DNA from: an uncultured Paraglaciecola sp.
Lineage (GTDB): Bacteria; Pseudomonadota; Gammaproteobacteria; Enterobacterales; Alteromonadaceae
NCBI RefSeq assembly: GCF_937123705.1
Contig: NZ_CAKZKO010000143.1
Location: forward strand, 1-46,809
Reading direction: 5' to 3'
DNA: 46,809 nt
Positions 45,493 through 46,809 of the stretch are shown here, piece after piece. A program made the position numbers and the translations under genes. The notes below the pieces were generated by a model, which ran no database searches, had not been told where the DNA came from, and saw nothing but the letters and a program-made list of their open reading frames with translations. The stretch's first letter is position 1; every line of letters starts with the position of its first letter.

Positions 45493-46809
45493 TTGAACAA
45501 ATTATTACAAGTTTTTATTTTCTGTTTTTACTGTATTAACACATCGGCTCTAGCCGTTGTTGACTCTGCCTACTTACCTGCGGGTACCGAGTATAACAGT
45601 AGTATAACTACACCCACACAAGCATTAGGCGCTCCAGTTGGTGAGTGGCATGTACGCCACGATCAACTGGCTAACTATATGCAAACTTTGGCTACCCAAT
45701 CTGACCGCGTTAGCCTGATAGAAACGGGGCGAACCCATGAGAATCGCCCTCTTTATTTACTGGCTTTTAGCTCTGTCGAGAATCAACAAAACTTAGTTGA
45801 TATTCAAGCCAAACATATAAAAAACTTAGGGAAAGTTACCGATAAAAACGATCCTCTGGTTTTATGGATGGGTTACAGCGTACATGGAGATGAACCATCA
45901 GGCTCTAATGCCGCACTTCTGATTGCATATTACCTAGCGGCCGGTGAAAGTGAATTAGTCAATCAACTGCTCAAAGATAATATTATTTTGCTCGACCCTA
46001 GTGTTAATCCCGATGGGCTATCGCGTTTTGCACAATGGGCTAATATGCATAAGGGTAAAAATCTGGTTTCTGACCCAAATCACAGAGAGCACCAACAAGC
46101 TTGGCCATCGGGTCGCACTAACCATTATTGGTTTGACTTAAATCGTGATTGGCTATTGTTAACTCACCCTGAGTCACGAGCAAGGATTGCGCAATTTCAT
46201 CAATGGCGTCCTCATGTGTTAACCGACTTCCATGAAATGGGCACTAACAGCACTTACTTCTTTCAGCCGGGTATCGCTTCTAGAAAAAACCCTTGGACCC
46301 CCTTAAAAAACGTCGAATTAACCGCAGCTCTGGGGGATTTTCATGCTGCGGCACTTGATGAAACTAAGCAGCTTTATTTTACCCAAGAGAGTTTTGATGA
46401 TTTCTATTATGGCAAAGGCTCTACCTACCCTGATGCCCATGGCAGTATTGGTATTTTGTTTGAACAAGCCAGCAGTAGAGGGCACTTGCAGGACTCAAGT
46501 CACGGTAAATTGAAGTTTGCTGACACTATCCAAAATCAGGTAACCACCTCTCTTTCAACTTTCAAGGGGGCTTTAGCCAACAAACAAGCCATTCTTGATT
46601 ACCAAATAGATTTTGCTAAACAAACTCAAAAACTAATTACAGATGACGATTTAGCTGGATATGTATTAAATGAAAAATTGGATCAATCTCGCTTCTCAAA
46701 AATGTTAGAAATATTAGCGGCTCACCAAATCCAGTATTGGCCCCTTAGCAAAGCAGTCAAGGTAGATGGGCAGACATTTGATACTAAACACAGTATGTTT
46801 GTACCTTTA
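45493..46809 (+). CDS. M14-family zinc carboxypeptidase, N-terminal part (cut by window edge)
   Basis: The frame runs open from a TTG at 45493 to the right edge (439 residues). A stop at 45466 and no in-frame ATG nearby favour the TTG; it gives a signal peptide (LLQVFIFCFYCINTSALA). Zinc ligands H131 and E134 in the HGDE motif and H247 in DFHEMG are visible, with R218 in the NRDW motif, which resembles the substrate-binding NR of M14. Other motifs are LLDPSVNPDGLSRF and TGRTHENRPLY. It is probably an exported peptidase. The catalytic Glu region and C-terminus are beyond the edge. It is divergent from nfuA. Confidence 0.88.
   Translation, partial: MNKLLQVFIFCFYCINTSALAVVDSAYLPAGTEYNSSITTPTQALGAPVGEWHVRHDQLANYMQTLATQSDRVSLIETGRTHENRPLYLLAFSSVENQQNLVDIQAKHIKNLGKVTDKNDPLVLWMGYSVHGDEPSGSNAALLIAYYLAAGESELVNQLLKDNIILLDPSVNPDGLSRFAQWANMHKGKNLVSDPNHREHQQAWPSGRTNHYWFDLNRDWLLLTHPESRARIAQFHQWRPHVLTDFHEMGTNSTYFFQPGIASRKNPWTPLKNVELTAALGDFHAAALDETKQLYFTQESFDDFYYGKGSTYPDAHGSIGILFEQASSRGHLQDSSHGKLKFADTIQNQVTTSLSTFKGALANKQAILDYQIDFAKQTQKLITDDDLAGYVLNEKLDQSRFSKMLEILAAHQIQYWPLSKAVKVDGQTFDTKHSMFVPL

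Overview
The window looks like chromosomal DNA of a marine gammaproteobacterium of the Alteromonadaceae (Glaciecola/Paraglaciecola/Alteromonas-like). This rests on gene content and order and on protein style, not on a database search. Supporting signs are a large TonB-dependent receptor, the order coxB-coxA-cox11-coxC-SURF1-ctaA-cyoE-sco, the divergent plsB/lexA and ilvC/ilvY pairs, moderate AT-rich composition, and frequent TTG/GTG starts. I see no tRNA, rRNA, CRISPR array, prophage or intact insertion sequence. Both edges cut genes: an M1-like peptidase on the left and an M14-like carboxypeptidase on the right.

Layout. 1-3.2 kb: peptidase fragment, then proBA (proline synthesis). 3.3-11.7 kb: an accessory-looking catabolic island. 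It holds a TonB-dependent receptor, a cytoplasmic SDR, a secreted heme c/PQQ dehydrogenase of polyvinyl-alcohol-dehydrogenase type, a secreted two-domain VOC protein, a secreted epoxide-hydrolase-type alpha/beta hydrolase and a TetR regulator. 11.8-14.8 kb: a very small TonB-like protein, an M20 peptidase, a beta-carbonic anhydrase and an orphan. 15.2-26.5 kb: branched-chain amino acid genes (ilvC with its regulator ilvY, and ilvD-ilvA) interrupted by comM, a chemoreceptor behind a perfect FNR-type box, and a TRIC channel; glutaminase follows ilvA. 26.5-29.4 kb: DUF1428, a small VOC protein and a striking exported redoxin / cytochrome c / type II copper monooxygenase / EF-hand fusion. 29.5-32.8 kb: plsB and lexA (two SOS boxes). 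33.1-41.5 kb: a complete aa3-type cytochrome c oxidase locus with copper and heme A assembly genes. 41.5-46.8 kb: GNAT, polysaccharide deacetylase, MATE transporter, small membrane protein, nfuA, M14 peptidase.

How the genes work together. The cox locus encodes the enzyme subunits (II, I, III), copper delivery (Cox11, SCO, and a second SCO-like protein with a CX3C pair), SURF1, and the heme B to O to A pathway (CyoE, CtaA). In the catabolic island every enzyme except the SDR carries an export signal. I infer that a substrate crosses the outer membrane through the receptor and is oxidised and hydrolysed in the periplasm before entering the cell; the substrate cannot be read from the sequence. 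The two best candidates for under-described biology are this periplasmic module and the redoxin-cytochrome-copper monooxygenase-EF-hand fusion.
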